A stretch of 44,052 nt of DNA from Candidatus Zixiibacteriota bacterium (GTDB taxonomy: Bacteria; Zixibacteria; MSB-5A5; GN15; FEB-12): positions 1 to 44,052 of the forward strand of contig JAWXAN010000040.1 in the NCBI GenBank assembly GCA_034439475.1, read 5' to 3'. Every line of letters starts with the position of its first letter. Position 1 is the first letter of the stretch. This document shows, piece after piece, positions 25,657 through 34,743 of the stretch. The notes under the pieces were generated by a model, which made no database searches, was not told where the DNA came from, and saw nothing but the letters and a program-made list of their open reading frames with translations. Both the position numbers and the translations under genes were made by a program.

Positions 25657-26223
25657 ATGACGTGCCACCATGCGATGTCGCTCCTTGACGACTATATAGA
25701 CCGTGAACTCGAAACTGCCCAGACCCAACAGGTTCAATTACACCTTGAATCCTGCACAGAATGCAGCAACGAGTACAATGCCTTAGCTCGTCTGAGGAGT
25801 TTATTGAGCGCCCAAACAGCGCCCGAACCCGGTCAGGAGTACTGGGACGAAACCATACAACTTATATTAGCCAAAACTGTCAATTCCGAAACTCCCCGCG
25901 TTATTCCGGTCTACTCCGAGGCGGAGCGCCAAAATCAGCGTCGGGGCCTTCTCCGTGCACTTTTATCGGTAGCCGCCTCACTGGCAATTTTCTTCACCGC
26001 CGTTACCCTCGGAACAAAGTATCAACAGCGGTCTAACCCTTTACACATGGCAGTCTCACAGACGACGACCGTCGGATCAATGGGCTGGCTTGTTGACCAC
26101 GATAATAGCTCCATTAACAGCCAAGCCGAACAGTTCTATATCACCAAGGGAATGTTGATGATGTCCCCCCCCGGTCTGCTTGGAAGGGTAGAGATGCTTC
26201 CCGACCTGCTTGCGACTCGATAA
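25657..26223 (+). CDS. Membrane-anchored zinc-finger anti-sigma factor
   Basis: A 188-residue partner of the preceding sigma factor. The N-terminus has a zf-HC2 ZAS domain with Cys3 and the 'HLESCTEC' H-x3-C-x2-C motif (about residues 29-36). A single transmembrane helix follows at about 104-124 ('LLSVAASLAIFFTAVTLG'), then an extracytoplasmic tail of about 60 residues. It would bind and inactivate the sigma factor until released by stress. GAGGAG precedes the ATG two bases after the sigma stop, so the pair is co-translated. Confidence 0.88.
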   Translation: MTCHHAMSLLDDYIDRELETAQTQQVQLHLESCTECSNEYNALARLRSLLSAQTAPEPGQEYWDETIQLILAKTVNSETPRVIPVYSEAERQNQRRGLLRALLSVAASLAIFFTAVTLGTKYQQRSNPLHMAVSQTTTVGSMGWLVDHDNSSINSQAEQFYITKGMLMMSPPGLLGRVEMLPDLLATR

Positions 26224-26267
26224 ATGAGAGAAAAACAATTCAGACATATTCCACAGAAAGCCTCACT

Positions 26268-27119
26268 TTGAAACCAACAACCGCCATCTTTTCACTCTCA
26301 CTCCTTGCCGCGCTCTGTATTTCCTGTTCAACAGGCGAGAAGGCAGTCACGCTTCGGTTAAAGAGCGAACCCGGGACGAAGACTTACTTCACGACAACCT
26401 TCAAGGGAAGCGCCAAAGGTATCGAAGGGGATTCTATCACATTCGACAGGTCAAACGAGCTGACCATTTTAACCGAGGAAACGACGCGGAGAATTGTAGA
26501 TGACTCTGTGGCTGAAATCTTACAGACAAATTTTTATAAACAGAGAACGGTAAATCACAAAGACTCTTCAGTTATCGATACCAGCTTCCAAGGGGAAGAG
26601 CTTATCATTTCTCTTTCCCCACGCGGCAAATTGATCGACATTGAATATGCCTCTCCCGAAGAGAAAGGCGACCTGACATATATGAAAAATTTTATTGACC
26701 AGGCCTGGCCGGTCTTCCCCGCAGAGGAAGTAACAGTCGGCCAGACCTGGACACAAACGAGCAAGATTGTCCATGAAGATATTCCGTTGCAAACATCGAC
26801 AATGTATCGTGTCACGGCTTTTGTTCGTGAGCAAGGATACGACTGCGTCGTTATTGAATACGAAGGCCGACTTGTTATTCCAATCCAGCCCGATCCGGCT
26901 AAAAAGGACTTTATTTCAGGCGTGAACCGAATTACACTCACAGGAGTGTGCTATCATTCCTACACCGAAGGGGTTTTTGTCCTCCAACGCGAAAAGCGAG
27001 TTATCGATGGTGACCGACGAATGTATCGAGACGGTATAGCCGTCTCATCCAAAACAAAAGCCGAGTACGACGTCGAGTTGGTTCTGACCAAGCGAGAGAA
27101 AAGCGTGACTTCTACCTAA
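26268..27119 (+). CDS. Putative lipoprotein, beta-rich (DUF6263-like)
   Basis: A 283-residue protein beginning with TTG at 26268; the signal peptide runs to a Cys at about residue 20 ('LLAALCISC'), suggesting lipoprotein processing although the lipobox is imperfect. The mature part is beta-rich: 'VTLRLKSEPGTKTYFTTTFK', 'ISLSPRGKLIDIEY' and 'VGQTWTQTSKI'. This pattern recalls DUF6263-type envelope proteins, but the assignment is tentative. It lies 44 bp after the anti-sigma gene and may be part of that regulon. The ribosome binding site is weak. Confidence 0.75.
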   Translation: MKPTTAIFSLSLLAALCISCSTGEKAVTLRLKSEPGTKTYFTTTFKGSAKGIEGDSITFDRSNELTILTEETTRRIVDDSVAEILQTNFYKQRTVNHKDSSVIDTSFQGEELIISLSPRGKLIDIEYASPEEKGDLTYMKNFIDQAWPVFPAEEVTVGQTWTQTSKIVHEDIPLQTSTMYRVTAFVREQGYDCVVIEYEGRLVIPIQPDPAKKDFISGVNRITLTGVCYHSYTEGVFVLQREKRVIDGDRRMYRDGIAVSSKTKAEYDVELVLTKREKSVTST

Positions 27120-27167
27120 AGACACTTTTCATGCTTCTCATTAGGCAGGAGCGGGAAAAATCTCAGC

Positions 27168-27203
27168 ATAACAAAGGTGATACCAGACCCGCCTTTGTTA
27201 TTT
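27168..27203 (+). terminator. Terminator after the lipoprotein gene
   Basis: ATAACAAAGG (27168-27177) pairs with CCTTTGTTAT (27192-27201) around a 14-base loop, followed by a short T run. It separates the sigma operon from deoB. Confidence 0.65.
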
Positions 27204-27234
27204 ACACCTCAATTTTTATTTTCTACCTTTTTTC

Positions 27235-28416
27235 ATGTCTTTCAACCGGGTAATTCTCATCGTGATCGATGCCTGCGGAGTTGGCGAACTTCCTGATGCC
27301 GCCCAATATGGCGATACAGGTTCGGCGACATTGCCAAACCTGGCACAATCTATCGGGGGATTGAATATGCCCGTCTGTCAAAGTCTGGGGCTGGGGAATA
27401 TCACGCCGATTGAAGGTATCCCTGCGCACAACTCGCCTATAGGCTGTTATGGAAAAATGGCGGAGAAGTCCGCTGGGAAAGATTCGACCACGGGACACTG
27501 GGAAATGGCCGGGGTTATTCTCGATGAGCCTTTTCCTGTTTTCCCAAATGGGTTTCCCGATGAACTTGTCCGAACATTTGAAAAATCAGCTCATGTCAAG
27601 ATAATTGGAAACGTTGCTGCGAGTGGAACAGAGATAATTGACAAACTTGGAGAGGAGCACCTAAAAACCGGCGCAGTCATTATCTACACCTCGGCTGATT
27701 CAGTGTTTCAGATTGCCGCCCATGAAGATCTTTTCCCAATTCCGGATTTGTACAGAATTTGCCGTTCTGCCCGGAATGTCTGCGTCGACAAATATAATGT
27801 CGGACGGGTTATTGCCCGGCCTTTTGTCGGTAAACCCGGAGCCTTTGTCAGAACTGGAAACCGGAAAGATTTCTCGCGTCTCCCCCCGACTGATACCATT
27901 CTTGATCTGCTCATCAAAAGAAACTGCGATACCTTGGCGATCGGAAAGATCTATGACCTCTTCGCAGGCCGGGGAATCACGGAATCAATAAAGACGTCGA
28001 ACAATCAGGAAGTCATGTCTGCGATTCAAAATGCAGTAGAACATGACAATCGAAACCATCTCATATTCGCAAACTGCGTGGATTTCGATCAAATCTGGGG
28101 GCACAGAAATGATGAGGAAGGATTCAAACGAGGCTTGGAGGAGTTCGATAAACGGCTTGGTGACCTTCTCCCTCTCCTTCGAGAACACGATTTGCTTATA
28201 ATAACCGCTGATCATGGCTGTGATCCGACTATTAAAACATCGACCGACCATTCCAGAGAGTATGTACCGTTGCTTATATATGGCAAACATGTCAGAGCAG
28301 GAATCAACCTCGGAACCCGGGGAACCTTTGCTGATATCGCCGCAACTTTGGCTGATATTTTCTTCATTGAATATTCCGGGTATGGTCTGTCATTTCGCAA
28401 ATCTATCTTCTCATAA
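27235..28416 (+). CDS. deoB: Phosphopentomutase
   Basis: A 393-residue alkaline-phosphatase-superfamily enzyme interconverting ribose/deoxyribose 1- and 5-phosphates with two Mn ions. Metal and active-site motifs are intact: 'IVIDACGVGELPDA', the phospho-Thr site in 'KDSTTGHWEMAG', 'NCVDFDQIWGHRND' and 'TADHGCDPTIKTSTDHSREY'. Length is typical. It feeds deoxyribose 5-phosphate to DeoC encoded 12 bp downstream, making a nucleoside catabolism pair. Phosphorylases such as deoA/deoD are not in the window. Confidence 0.95.
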   Translation: MSFNRVILIVIDACGVGELPDAAQYGDTGSATLPNLAQSIGGLNMPVCQSLGLGNITPIEGIPAHNSPIGCYGKMAEKSAGKDSTTGHWEMAGVILDEPFPVFPNGFPDELVRTFEKSAHVKIIGNVAASGTEIIDKLGEEHLKTGAVIIYTSADSVFQIAAHEDLFPIPDLYRICRSARNVCVDKYNVGRVIARPFVGKPGAFVRTGNRKDFSRLPPTDTILDLLIKRNCDTLAIGKIYDLFAGRGITESIKTSNNQEVMSAIQNAVEHDNRNHLIFANCVDFDQIWGHRNDEEGFKRGLEEFDKRLGDLLPLLREHDLLIITADHGCDPTIKTSTDHSREYVPLLIYGKHVRAGINLGTRGTFADIAATLADIFFIEYSGYGLSFRKSIFS

Positions 28417-28428
28417 ATAAATTGTCCG

Positions 28429-29103
28429 ATGATAATAAAGCCATTTCTGGAAAGACTGCCCTCTCTCATAGACCATTCCGCTCTTAGACCCGATGTGACT
28501 GAATCGGGAGTTCGGCAATTGTGTCAGGAGGCTGCCTCTCTCTCACTTTATGCAGTGTGCGTCAATCCTGTCTGGGTTGGCCATGCAAAGCAGTTTCTTA
28601 AAGAAACCTCAGTGAAAATCGTTTCTGTTGTCGGTTTTCCGCTCGGAGCCCAACGTACCGACGTAAAAGTATATGAAGCCGAGATAGCAGTTGAAGATGG
28701 GGCCGATGAAATAGACATGGTCGCCAATATCGGTCAGCTTGTTTCAGGAAATTTCATCGAAGCTGGCAGCGAGATGAAACGTATCCGCGAACTCTTGCCC
28801 GAGAGGATTATTTTTAAAGTGATAATCGAATGTCCTTTACTGACGGAAAATCAGCAGGTCGGAGCAACGCGAGCGGTTATCGACGCAGGCGCTCAGTTTG
28901 TTAAAACGGGGACCGGATTTTTCGGAGAGGTCTCGCCTCATCATATTGCGTTGCTATTCAGGGCAGCAGATGGCAAGATTCATGTGAAGGCATCAGGCGG
29001 CATACGGACGGTGGAACAATGTGAACACTTTGTGACTTTAGGAGCCTCCCGACTGGGATGTTCACAAACTGTTAGATTGTTAACCGGCAGGGATAATTTG
29101 TGA
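28429..29103 (+). CDS. deoC: Deoxyribose-phosphate aldolase
   Basis: A 224-residue class I aldolase splitting 2-deoxyribose 5-phosphate into acetaldehyde and glyceraldehyde 3-phosphate. The TIM-barrel landmarks are 'IDHSALRPD', 'VCVNPVWV', 'VVGFPLGAQ', 'ADEIDMVANIG', the Schiff-base lysine in 'FVKTGTGF' and the second lysine in 'HVKASGGIRT'. It sits 12 bp after deoB and is surely co-transcribed with it. Confidence 0.96.
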   Translation: MIIKPFLERLPSLIDHSALRPDVTESGVRQLCQEAASLSLYAVCVNPVWVGHAKQFLKETSVKIVSVVGFPLGAQRTDVKVYEAEIAVEDGADEIDMVANIGQLVSGNFIEAGSEMKRIRELLPERIIFKVIIECPLLTENQQVGATRAVIDAGAQFVKTGTGFFGEVSPHHIALLFRAADGKIHVKASGGIRTVEQCEHFVTLGASRLGCSQTVRLLTGRDNL

Positions 29104-29291
29104 TACATCAGGCAATAAATACAAAAATAAAATGAACTCGCAGATACTTTTTGTAATATTTGAGCGGCAAAGCTGTATATTTCCCTTGTGGAAAAGTCAG
29201 CAACTCAGAAGGACCGAATTCATCAGGGCAGAGATGGATCGGACGGATTTGGTGCGATTCGTGAAGAGACGATAATTTACGGCTGATTGTT

Positions 29292-29855
29292 ATGGCGCCA
29301 GTAGTTGGAGTTTCACTTCTAAAGTCAAAAATTGTAGTCGTCCCGATGGGCGATGTTGATTTTATGATGGTCAATAAACTGGCATCCAATGTCGGACCAA
29401 TTTTCAATCGCTCGGTCGATATCCTTAAAGGGATGAAGATGCCGCCAGAGGCCTTTAATGTCGTCCGCAATCAATACTACGCCCAGGTTATTCTTTCCAA
29501 AATCGAACGAAGCAAAGCTAACAGCCGCGAGAAGGTCATCGCGGTTTGCGAAGAAGATCTTTATTTGCCCGAAGACAATCATATAATGAGTTGTGTGGAC
29601 AGGCTTTCCGGCACTGCAATTATTTCTCTGTACAATATCCGTCAGGAGTTTTATGGACTGCCCGAGGACGAGACCCGCATTTACCCGCGCCTCTATAAAG
29701 AGTCGGTACATATGCTGGCTCATATGTATGAGCTTATTGCCTGCCGCAATCCGAGATGTGTAAATTATTTTAGTAAGGTAATGCTGGATATAGATAGCAA
29801 GTCAGAGAAGTTCTGTGATATTTGCCGCCGGAACCTGACCAATATTACAATATAG
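29292..29855 (+). CDS. Archaemetzincin-like protein lacking catalytic residues
   Basis: A 187-residue protein matching the archaemetzincin family over its whole length: 'PPEAFNVVRNQYYAQVIL', 'VCEEDLYLPEDN', 'IISLYNIRQEFYG', 'RLYKESVH'. Active members have HExxHxxGxxHC-x4-C and a later C-x2-C. Here the first part reads HMLAHMYELIAC (residues 140-151): the catalytic Glu is Met141, the Gly is Glu147 and the third zinc His is Ala150. The structural-zinc cysteines C151, C156, C175 and C178 are all kept. It is therefore probably a folded pseudoprotease. It lies 188 bp after deoC and directly before the helicase gene. Confidence 0.82.
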   Translation: MAPVVGVSLLKSKIVVVPMGDVDFMMVNKLASNVGPIFNRSVDILKGMKMPPEAFNVVRNQYYAQVILSKIERSKANSREKVIAVCEEDLYLPEDNHIMSCVDRLSGTAIISLYNIRQEFYGLPEDETRIYPRLYKESVHMLAHMYELIACRNPRCVNYFSKVMLDIDSKSEKFCDICRRNLTNITI

Positions 29856-29875
29856 TTTATTTCCGTTCTCGCTCC

Positions 29876-32155
29876 ATGAACCTTGAACAGATAATTGATT
29901 CTCTGAAAAGGGATAAAGATTTAGCCGGAAATATCACCCATTGGAAAACATACCCCGCCCGCGATGCTCGGTGTGTTGATTTCCCTTCGGAAATCGACCA
30001 GCGTCTGGTGGACTCGCTCAAAACGCGCGGTATCGAACAACTCTATACTCATCAGGCCGATGCCTTCAGAGCAGTCTCAGATGACAAGGACGTGGTTGTG
30101 GTTACGCCCACCGCCTCAGGAAAAACGGTCTGTTACAACCTCCCTGTGCTCAATCATATTCTCAGACATCCGGATTCTCGAGCGCTGTATCTCTTTCCAA
30201 CCAAGGCCCTCTCACAGGATCAGCTTGCTGAGCTATACTCTCTTATCCAGCAGCTGGAAGTCGACATCAAGACCTACACCTTTGACGGCGACACACCAAA
30301 TGATGCCCGTCGCGCGATTCGTTCCGCGGGACATATAGTCGTAACTAACCCGGATATGCTTCATGCCGGTATTCTGCCGCATCACACAAAATGGATAAAA
30401 CTCTTTGAGAATCTGCGCTTTGTCGTCATCGACGAAGTTCACCACTATCGCGGCGTCTTTGGTTCGCATTTGGCCAATGTTATTAAGCGGCTTCATCGCA
30501 TATGCCAATTCTACGGTTCGAATCCGACATTTATTTGCTGCTCCGCGACTATTGCAAATCCGAGAGAACTCTCAAGCCGCATAATCGGCCGGCCTGTCAT
30601 GCTGATAGACAACAATGGCGCTCCATCAGGCGAAAAGCACTTTGCCATCTATAACCCGCCGGTCATCAATAAACAGCTCGGTATCCGAAAATCATCGATT
30701 AATGAGGCCTCTCGTTTAGCCTCGTTATTCTTGAAGCAGAATATTCAAACAATAGTCTTCGCCCATTTCAGACTCTATGTCGAGGTCATCCTGACCTATC
30801 TGCAAAAGGAACTGCAAGGCTCGTTTGGCGAGGGTATTTCGATAGCTGGTTATCGAGGCGGCTATCTCCCCAATGAACGTCGGCGAATCGAGCAAGGTCT
30901 CCGCTCCGGATCCATAACCGGAGTTGTTTCTACAAACGCCCTCGAACTTGGCGTGGATATTGGCTCATTGGATGTCTCGATTATTGTCGGTTACCCCGGC
31001 TCAATCGCCTCCCTTCGTCAACAAGCCGGACGCGCAGGCCGTCGATCTGGTATGTCGTTGACAATCATGGTCGCCAATTCTTCGGCCATAAATCAGTTTC
31101 TCTGCGCGGAACCCAAGTATATTTTTGAGAAAACAGCTGAAAATGGAATTATTGATCCTGACAACCTGATAATCCGAACGAATCATATCAAATGCGCTGC
31201 TTTCGAATTGCCGTTCACTATCCAGGAATATACCGGCGATCTCGCGGTTGGCAAGATTCTCGATTTTCTTGCATCAGAAAAACTGGTGCGCCGCAGCGGA
31301 AATCGATATCACTGGTCGTCCGAGATTTACCCGGCACAGCAGGTCTCGCTCAGATCAGCTTCACCAGATAATTTCGTCATTTTGAATGAATCAAAGAACT
31401 CGGCTGTTATCGGAGAAGTCGATTGGTTCTCCGCTCCCCTTTTTTTACATCCCGAGGCTATTTATCTGCACGGAGCCGAGCAGTATCAGGTGACAAAATT
31501 GGATTGGGATGGAAAGAAGGCCTATGTAAAGGAAGTATCTGTCAACTACTATACCGACGCCGAAACGAAGACGACGCTCAAGGTGCTCGAGGTTAATAGC
31601 GAAACCATCTCTCTTGATGATGCTCGCATTCAATGCGGTGATGTATCGGTCACAAGTGTCACGGTTCTCTTCAAAAAGATTAAGTTTCATACCCATGAAA
31701 ATGTCGGTTCAGGACATCTCACCATGCCCGAGCTTGAAATGCACACCAGCGCATTTTGGTATTCTTTTCCTGCTGACATTACATTCAAACTTGGAATAAG
31801 CAATTCGGAATTTGCCGGCGCGCTTCGTGGCCTGGCCAATATCCTCGGCAAAATGGCGCCGCTCTGGGTAATGTGCGACAGCCGGGACCTGCGCTCTATT
31901 TCACAGGTACGAGCGCCGTTTACCGAGCGTCCGACCGTCTACATTTATGAAAATATTCCAGGTGGTGTCGGTCTTGCAGAAAAATTGTATGCCGAAAATG
32001 ATAAACTTTTTGAGGCCGCCTATGAACATGTAAAAGTGTGTCAGTGCGTAGAAGGCTGTCCCACATGCGTGGGGCCGGCTCTTGAAGTTGGCAATGTCGG
32101 CAAAGAAAGCGTAATGAAATTGCTTGAATATATGCTGGCAGTCGAAGTCGTCTGA
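29876..32155 (+). CDS. DEAD/DEAH-box helicase with C-terminal Cys cluster (MrfA/YprA/Hrq1-type)
   Basis: About 759 residues from the ATG at 29876, 20 bp after the previous stop; the frame is open from a TTG at 29822. Superfamily 2 motifs are in order: Walker A 'TPTASGKTVCYN', 'TNPDMLH', the DEVH box 'VIDEVHHYRG', 'CSATIANP', then motif V/VI 'STNALELGVDIG' and 'QQAGRAGRRSG'. The C-terminal DUF1998-like region carries four Cys, 'CQCVEGCPTCVG'. This is the layout of B. subtilis MrfA and the Hrq1 family, which unwind DNA in 3'-5' direction for repair of crosslinks and mitomycin adducts. Function here is by homology. Confidence 0.9.
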   Translation: MNLEQIIDSLKRDKDLAGNITHWKTYPARDARCVDFPSEIDQRLVDSLKTRGIEQLYTHQADAFRAVSDDKDVVVVTPTASGKTVCYNLPVLNHILRHPDSRALYLFPTKALSQDQLAELYSLIQQLEVDIKTYTFDGDTPNDARRAIRSAGHIVVTNPDMLHAGILPHHTKWIKLFENLRFVVIDEVHHYRGVFGSHLANVIKRLHRICQFYGSNPTFICCSATIANPRELSSRIIGRPVMLIDNNGAPSGEKHFAIYNPPVINKQLGIRKSSINEASRLASLFLKQNIQTIVFAHFRLYVEVILTYLQKELQGSFGEGISIAGYRGGYLPNERRRIEQGLRSGSITGVVSTNALELGVDIGSLDVSIIVGYPGSIASLRQQAGRAGRRSGMSLTIMVANSSAINQFLCAEPKYIFEKTAENGIIDPDNLIIRTNHIKCAAFELPFTIQEYTGDLAVGKILDFLASEKLVRRSGNRYHWSSEIYPAQQVSLRSASPDNFVILNESKNSAVIGEVDWFSAPLFLHPEAIYLHGAEQYQVTKLDWDGKKAYVKEVSVNYYTDAETKTTLKVLEVNSETISLDDARIQCGDVSVTSVTVLFKKIKFHTHENVGSGHLTMPELEMHTSAFWYSFPADITFKLGISNSEFAGALRGLANILGKMAPLWVMCDSRDLRSISQVRAPFTERPTVYIYENIPGGVGLAEKLYAENDKLFEAAYEHVKVCQCVEGCPTCVGPALEVGNVGKESVMKLLEYMLAVEVV

Positions 32156-32170
32156 TTGCGCTGTGCTTCT

Positions 32171-33106
32171 CTAAAACACAGAGACCTTAAAATACTTGCG
32201 TGGGTTTTGCTCTATATCCGCCACAAGATTATTGATCCTCACCACAAGGTTAACCACCTCTTTGTACATTCCCGTATCGCTCACCAACAGTCCCAACGTT
32301 CCCTCTGAAGCATGTATCCTGGCGACCACACTATTAAGACGGGCGGTCGTCGAGTTCAGGTTATCATAGAGCTTCGGGTCATTTAACAACTGTCCGAGCG
32401 TGCCGCTTTTGTTCTGAATCTGATTGCTCAATGATGCGACTGAAGAGGACATTGAGCCGATTGATGTACTCAACTTGTCTTGGGTAATTTGGAGCGAGGA
32501 GGTCAGCTTTGTGAGATTTCTAATCAGTTGCACCATTTCGATATGCAAACTGCTGTCTGTTGCAAGTTTGCCCAGCGTCCCTTCTCCGTTGTTGATATTC
32601 GAGAGCAAAGTGTCAAGGTTATTGACCACCGCACCCGCACTTAAAAGAGCCTTTTCTCCTGCCTTCAACATTGATGAAGCATCGCCGACATCTCGAGTTG
32701 GTAGTGTCGCCCCCTCAGCAACAGATCCTTTGCCTACCGGTCCGGGAATAATTTCAACGTATTTATCGCCAAGGAAGCCAATAGTGCCAATCTGCACTTC
32801 TGTCCCGGGCGTAAGCATTGGCCAAAGATCCTCTTTTACCCTGGCAATTACTTTTACTTGGCGAAGAGAATCCAAATTGACAAACTCGACCTTTTTGACG
32901 TTGCCGACTTCGACACCGGACATCCAAACCGGCGAGCCGTTCAAGAGCCCATTGACGTTCCTGAAATACGCCACAAAATGCTGTTTCTTGTCAAAAATGG
33001 ATGTCCCGCCCCCGCCGAGTGAAGCCCACATGAGAGCGGCTATGGCAAACATGATAAGAAGACCAACCCGCAATTGACCCCAGCCAATATTTATAGAACG
33101 TTTCAT
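32171..33106 (-). CDS. MCE/MlaD-domain lipid-transport protein
   Basis: A 311-residue protein anchored by an N-terminal helix (about residues 13-30), then one MCE domain (about 40-120: 'FVAYFRNVNGLLNGSPVWMSGV', 'GTEVQIGTIGFLGDKYVEI'). The long C-terminal half is helical with repeated 'GTLGxLxxD' motifs, three clear copies, typical of MCE proteins in diderms. It binds phospholipid in the periplasm and works with the ATPase and permease encoded upstream. No MlaB or MlaC gene is adjacent. The gene ends 15 bp from the convergent helicase gene. Confidence 0.9.
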   Translation of the reverse strand: MKRSINIGWGQLRVGLLIMFAIAALMWASLGGGGTSIFDKKQHFVAYFRNVNGLLNGSPVWMSGVEVGNVKKVEFVNLDSLRQVKVIARVKEDLWPMLTPGTEVQIGTIGFLGDKYVEIIPGPVGKGSVAEGATLPTRDVGDASSMLKAGEKALLSAGAVVNNLDTLLSNINNGEGTLGKLATDSSLHIEMVQLIRNLTKLTSSLQITQDKLSTSIGSMSSSVASLSNQIQNKSGTLGQLLNDPKLYDNLNSTTARLNSVVARIHASEGTLGLLVSDTGMYKEVVNLVVRINNLVADIEQNPRKYFKVSVF

Positions 33107-33166
33107 TTTATTTACCCGATCGATTCTGGTTGAACTTCAAACGTCCGAAAAATAGACACTTCATTA

Positions 33167-33946
33167 TTAGTCGCCATTTACAAATCCTTTATTAACTACC
33201 AGCGAGTGCGAAGCACGAAAGGGTTCCAGAAATTCAAGCACCCTCTCATCGCCGCTGGCGCGGAGCTTTTCCAAATTTCCATCGAACACCAGCATACCAT
33301 CATATATAATCATAAAGCGGTCGGCAAGTGTGAAGGCGTCTGCAATCTGGTGAGTGACAACAATAGTAGAAATCGATTTTTCTCGTGTGAGCTTGTTCAT
33401 AAGCCCCAAAACCTTTTGAGTGGCCTGTGGATCAAGGCCTGTGGTTGGTTCATCGTAGAGCATTATCGTTGGGCTCGTTGAAAGTAGTGCGCGCCCAATA
33501 GCGACTCTCCGTTGCATTCCCCCCGAAAGCTGCTCCGGCAGTTTGTCGATGACTTCCTCGGATTCAAGATCAACAAAGCCAAGCATTTCAACTACTCGCT
33601 GCTCGATTTCATGCAGGGGCAGGCTGGTGTGCTCAAATAAATAATAGCCCACATTTTCGCCGACAGTTAAAGAATCAAATAACCCGCCATCCTGAAATAC
33701 CATTCCGATATGTTTCCGGACTTCACGACGTTCTTTCTCCTTCATAAAGCGAAGACTCTCGTTGTTGATAAGTATTTCCCCTTGCTGAGGAAACTCAAGA
33801 CCAAGAATAAGCCGCAGTATTGTCGATTTGCCTGATCCGGATGGCCCCATAATTATGACCGATTCTGAGTTGTTGAGATTGAATGTTACATCCTGAAGAA
33901 TAGGGCGCTCTCCATAGGAGAAGTGTACATGTTTGAACTCGATCAT
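33167..33946 (-). CDS. MlaF-type ABC ATPase for lipid transport
   Basis: A 259-residue ATPase with Walker [10 protein letters not shown] (about residues 33-41), 'VFQDGGLFDSLTVGENVGYYL' typical of MlaF, signature LSGGMQRRVAIGRAL, Walker B IMLYDEPTTGLDP and the switch His in 'VVTHQIADA'. It energises the adjacent MlaE-type permease to move phospholipids between inner and outer membranes. Its ATG overlaps the permease stop by four bases. Confidence 0.93.
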   Translation of the reverse strand: MIEFKHVHFSYGERPILQDVTFNLNNSESVIIMGPSGSGKSTILRLILGLEFPQQGEILINNESLRFMKEKERREVRKHIGMVFQDGGLFDSLTVGENVGYYLFEHTSLPLHEIEQRVVEMLGFVDLESEEVIDKLPEQLSGGMQRRVAIGRALLSTSPTIMLYDEPTTGLDPQATQKVLGLMNKLTREKSISTIVVTHQIADAFTLADRFMIIYDGMLVFDGNLEKLRASGDERVLEFLEPFRASHSLVVNKGFVNGD

Positions 33947-34743
33947 AAATACCCTTTGATATAAGTAAATATGACCTTGGTGATAAAGAAGTTCACAATG
34001 AGAATTGTAATCGATGCCAGCACCACCGAATTAGTGGTTGCCTGCCCTACCCCTTTAGTCCCGCCTTCTGATGTAAATCCTTTATAACAAGAAATAAAGG
34101 CAATCACAAATGAGAACACGAATGGTTTGAATATTCCAATAAATAGATTCCCAAAAACAAGTCGTTCTTTCACACTCGCCCAGTACAATGTTGACGATAC
34201 ATGTGATATGAGCACGGCAACAACCCATCCACCGAAGATAGCGATGACGTCCATCAGAATCGTCAGTACCGGGACCATAATAAAAAGCGCAATAAGCCGC
34301 GGTGCGGCAATCTTCCTGATGGGATCAATGCCGAAGGCGGTCATGGCATCGAGCTGATTCGATGACTTCATAGCGCCAATCTCGGCGGTAATCCCTGCGG
34401 CAACCCGCGAGGCGACCATCAGGCCCGTCAAGGTCGGTCCGAGTTCTCGAATAATAGCAATGGCCATTATTCGTCCGAGATAGTCTTTTGCCCCAAAATC
34501 AGCCAATTCCTGCGAGAAGGCCAGAGCAAAGCCTTGTCCGGCAAATATTCCAGTCAGTACGACCAGATAGAGCGAACCCACTCCGATAAGATACATTTGC
34601 TCAAGTGTCTCAGTAAAATAGAATGGCCGGCCGAAAACCGAAAGCGTCATCTTGAATGAAAAGAAAACGAGGCGCTGAGATTCAAACGCAAAATTTTTGA
34701 GCCAGTTATTAAAGGCAGTTAGAATAGTGTAGTCCTCTCCCAA
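33943..34743 (-). CDS. MlaE-type ABC permease
   Basis: A permease with five or six helices: 'QMYLIGVGSLYLVVLTGIFAG', the conserved 'RELGPTLTGLMVASRVAAG' followed by 'AEIGAMKSSNQLDAMTAFGID', and 'PRLIALFIMVPVLTILMD'. MlaE proteins are about 260 residues, so the frame open to 34944 is about 70 residues too long. No ATG fits. TTG at 34743 gives 266 residues; ATT at 34725 gives 260 and has an ideal GGGAGAGGA seven bases upstream; the ATG at 34650 would delete part of the first helix. It heads the E-F-D operon. Confidence 0.87.
   Translation of the reverse strand: MGEDYTILTAFNNWLKNFAFESQRLVFFSFKMTLSVFGRPFYFTETLEQMYLIGVGSLYLVVLTGIFAGQGFALAFSQELADFGAKDYLGRIMAIAIIRELGPTLTGLMVASRVAAGITAEIGAMKSSNQLDAMTAFGIDPIRKIAAPRLIALFIMVPVLTILMDVIAIFGGWVVAVLISHVSSTLYWASVKERLVFGNLFIGIFKPFVFSFVIAFISCYKGFTSEGGTKGVGQATTNSVVLASITILIVNFFITKVIFTYIKGYL

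Noticed and set aside
27720-28300. Antisense open frames within deoB
   Set aside because: DeoB motifs are intact throughout the plus frame; the antisense frames carry no recognisable features.
29822-29875. Helicase start at TTG 29822, overlapping the archaemetzincin-like gene, or a fusion of both
   Set aside because: The first 18 residues are low-quality and contain the other gene's tail in a different phase; the ATG at 29876 gives a normal helicase N-terminus.
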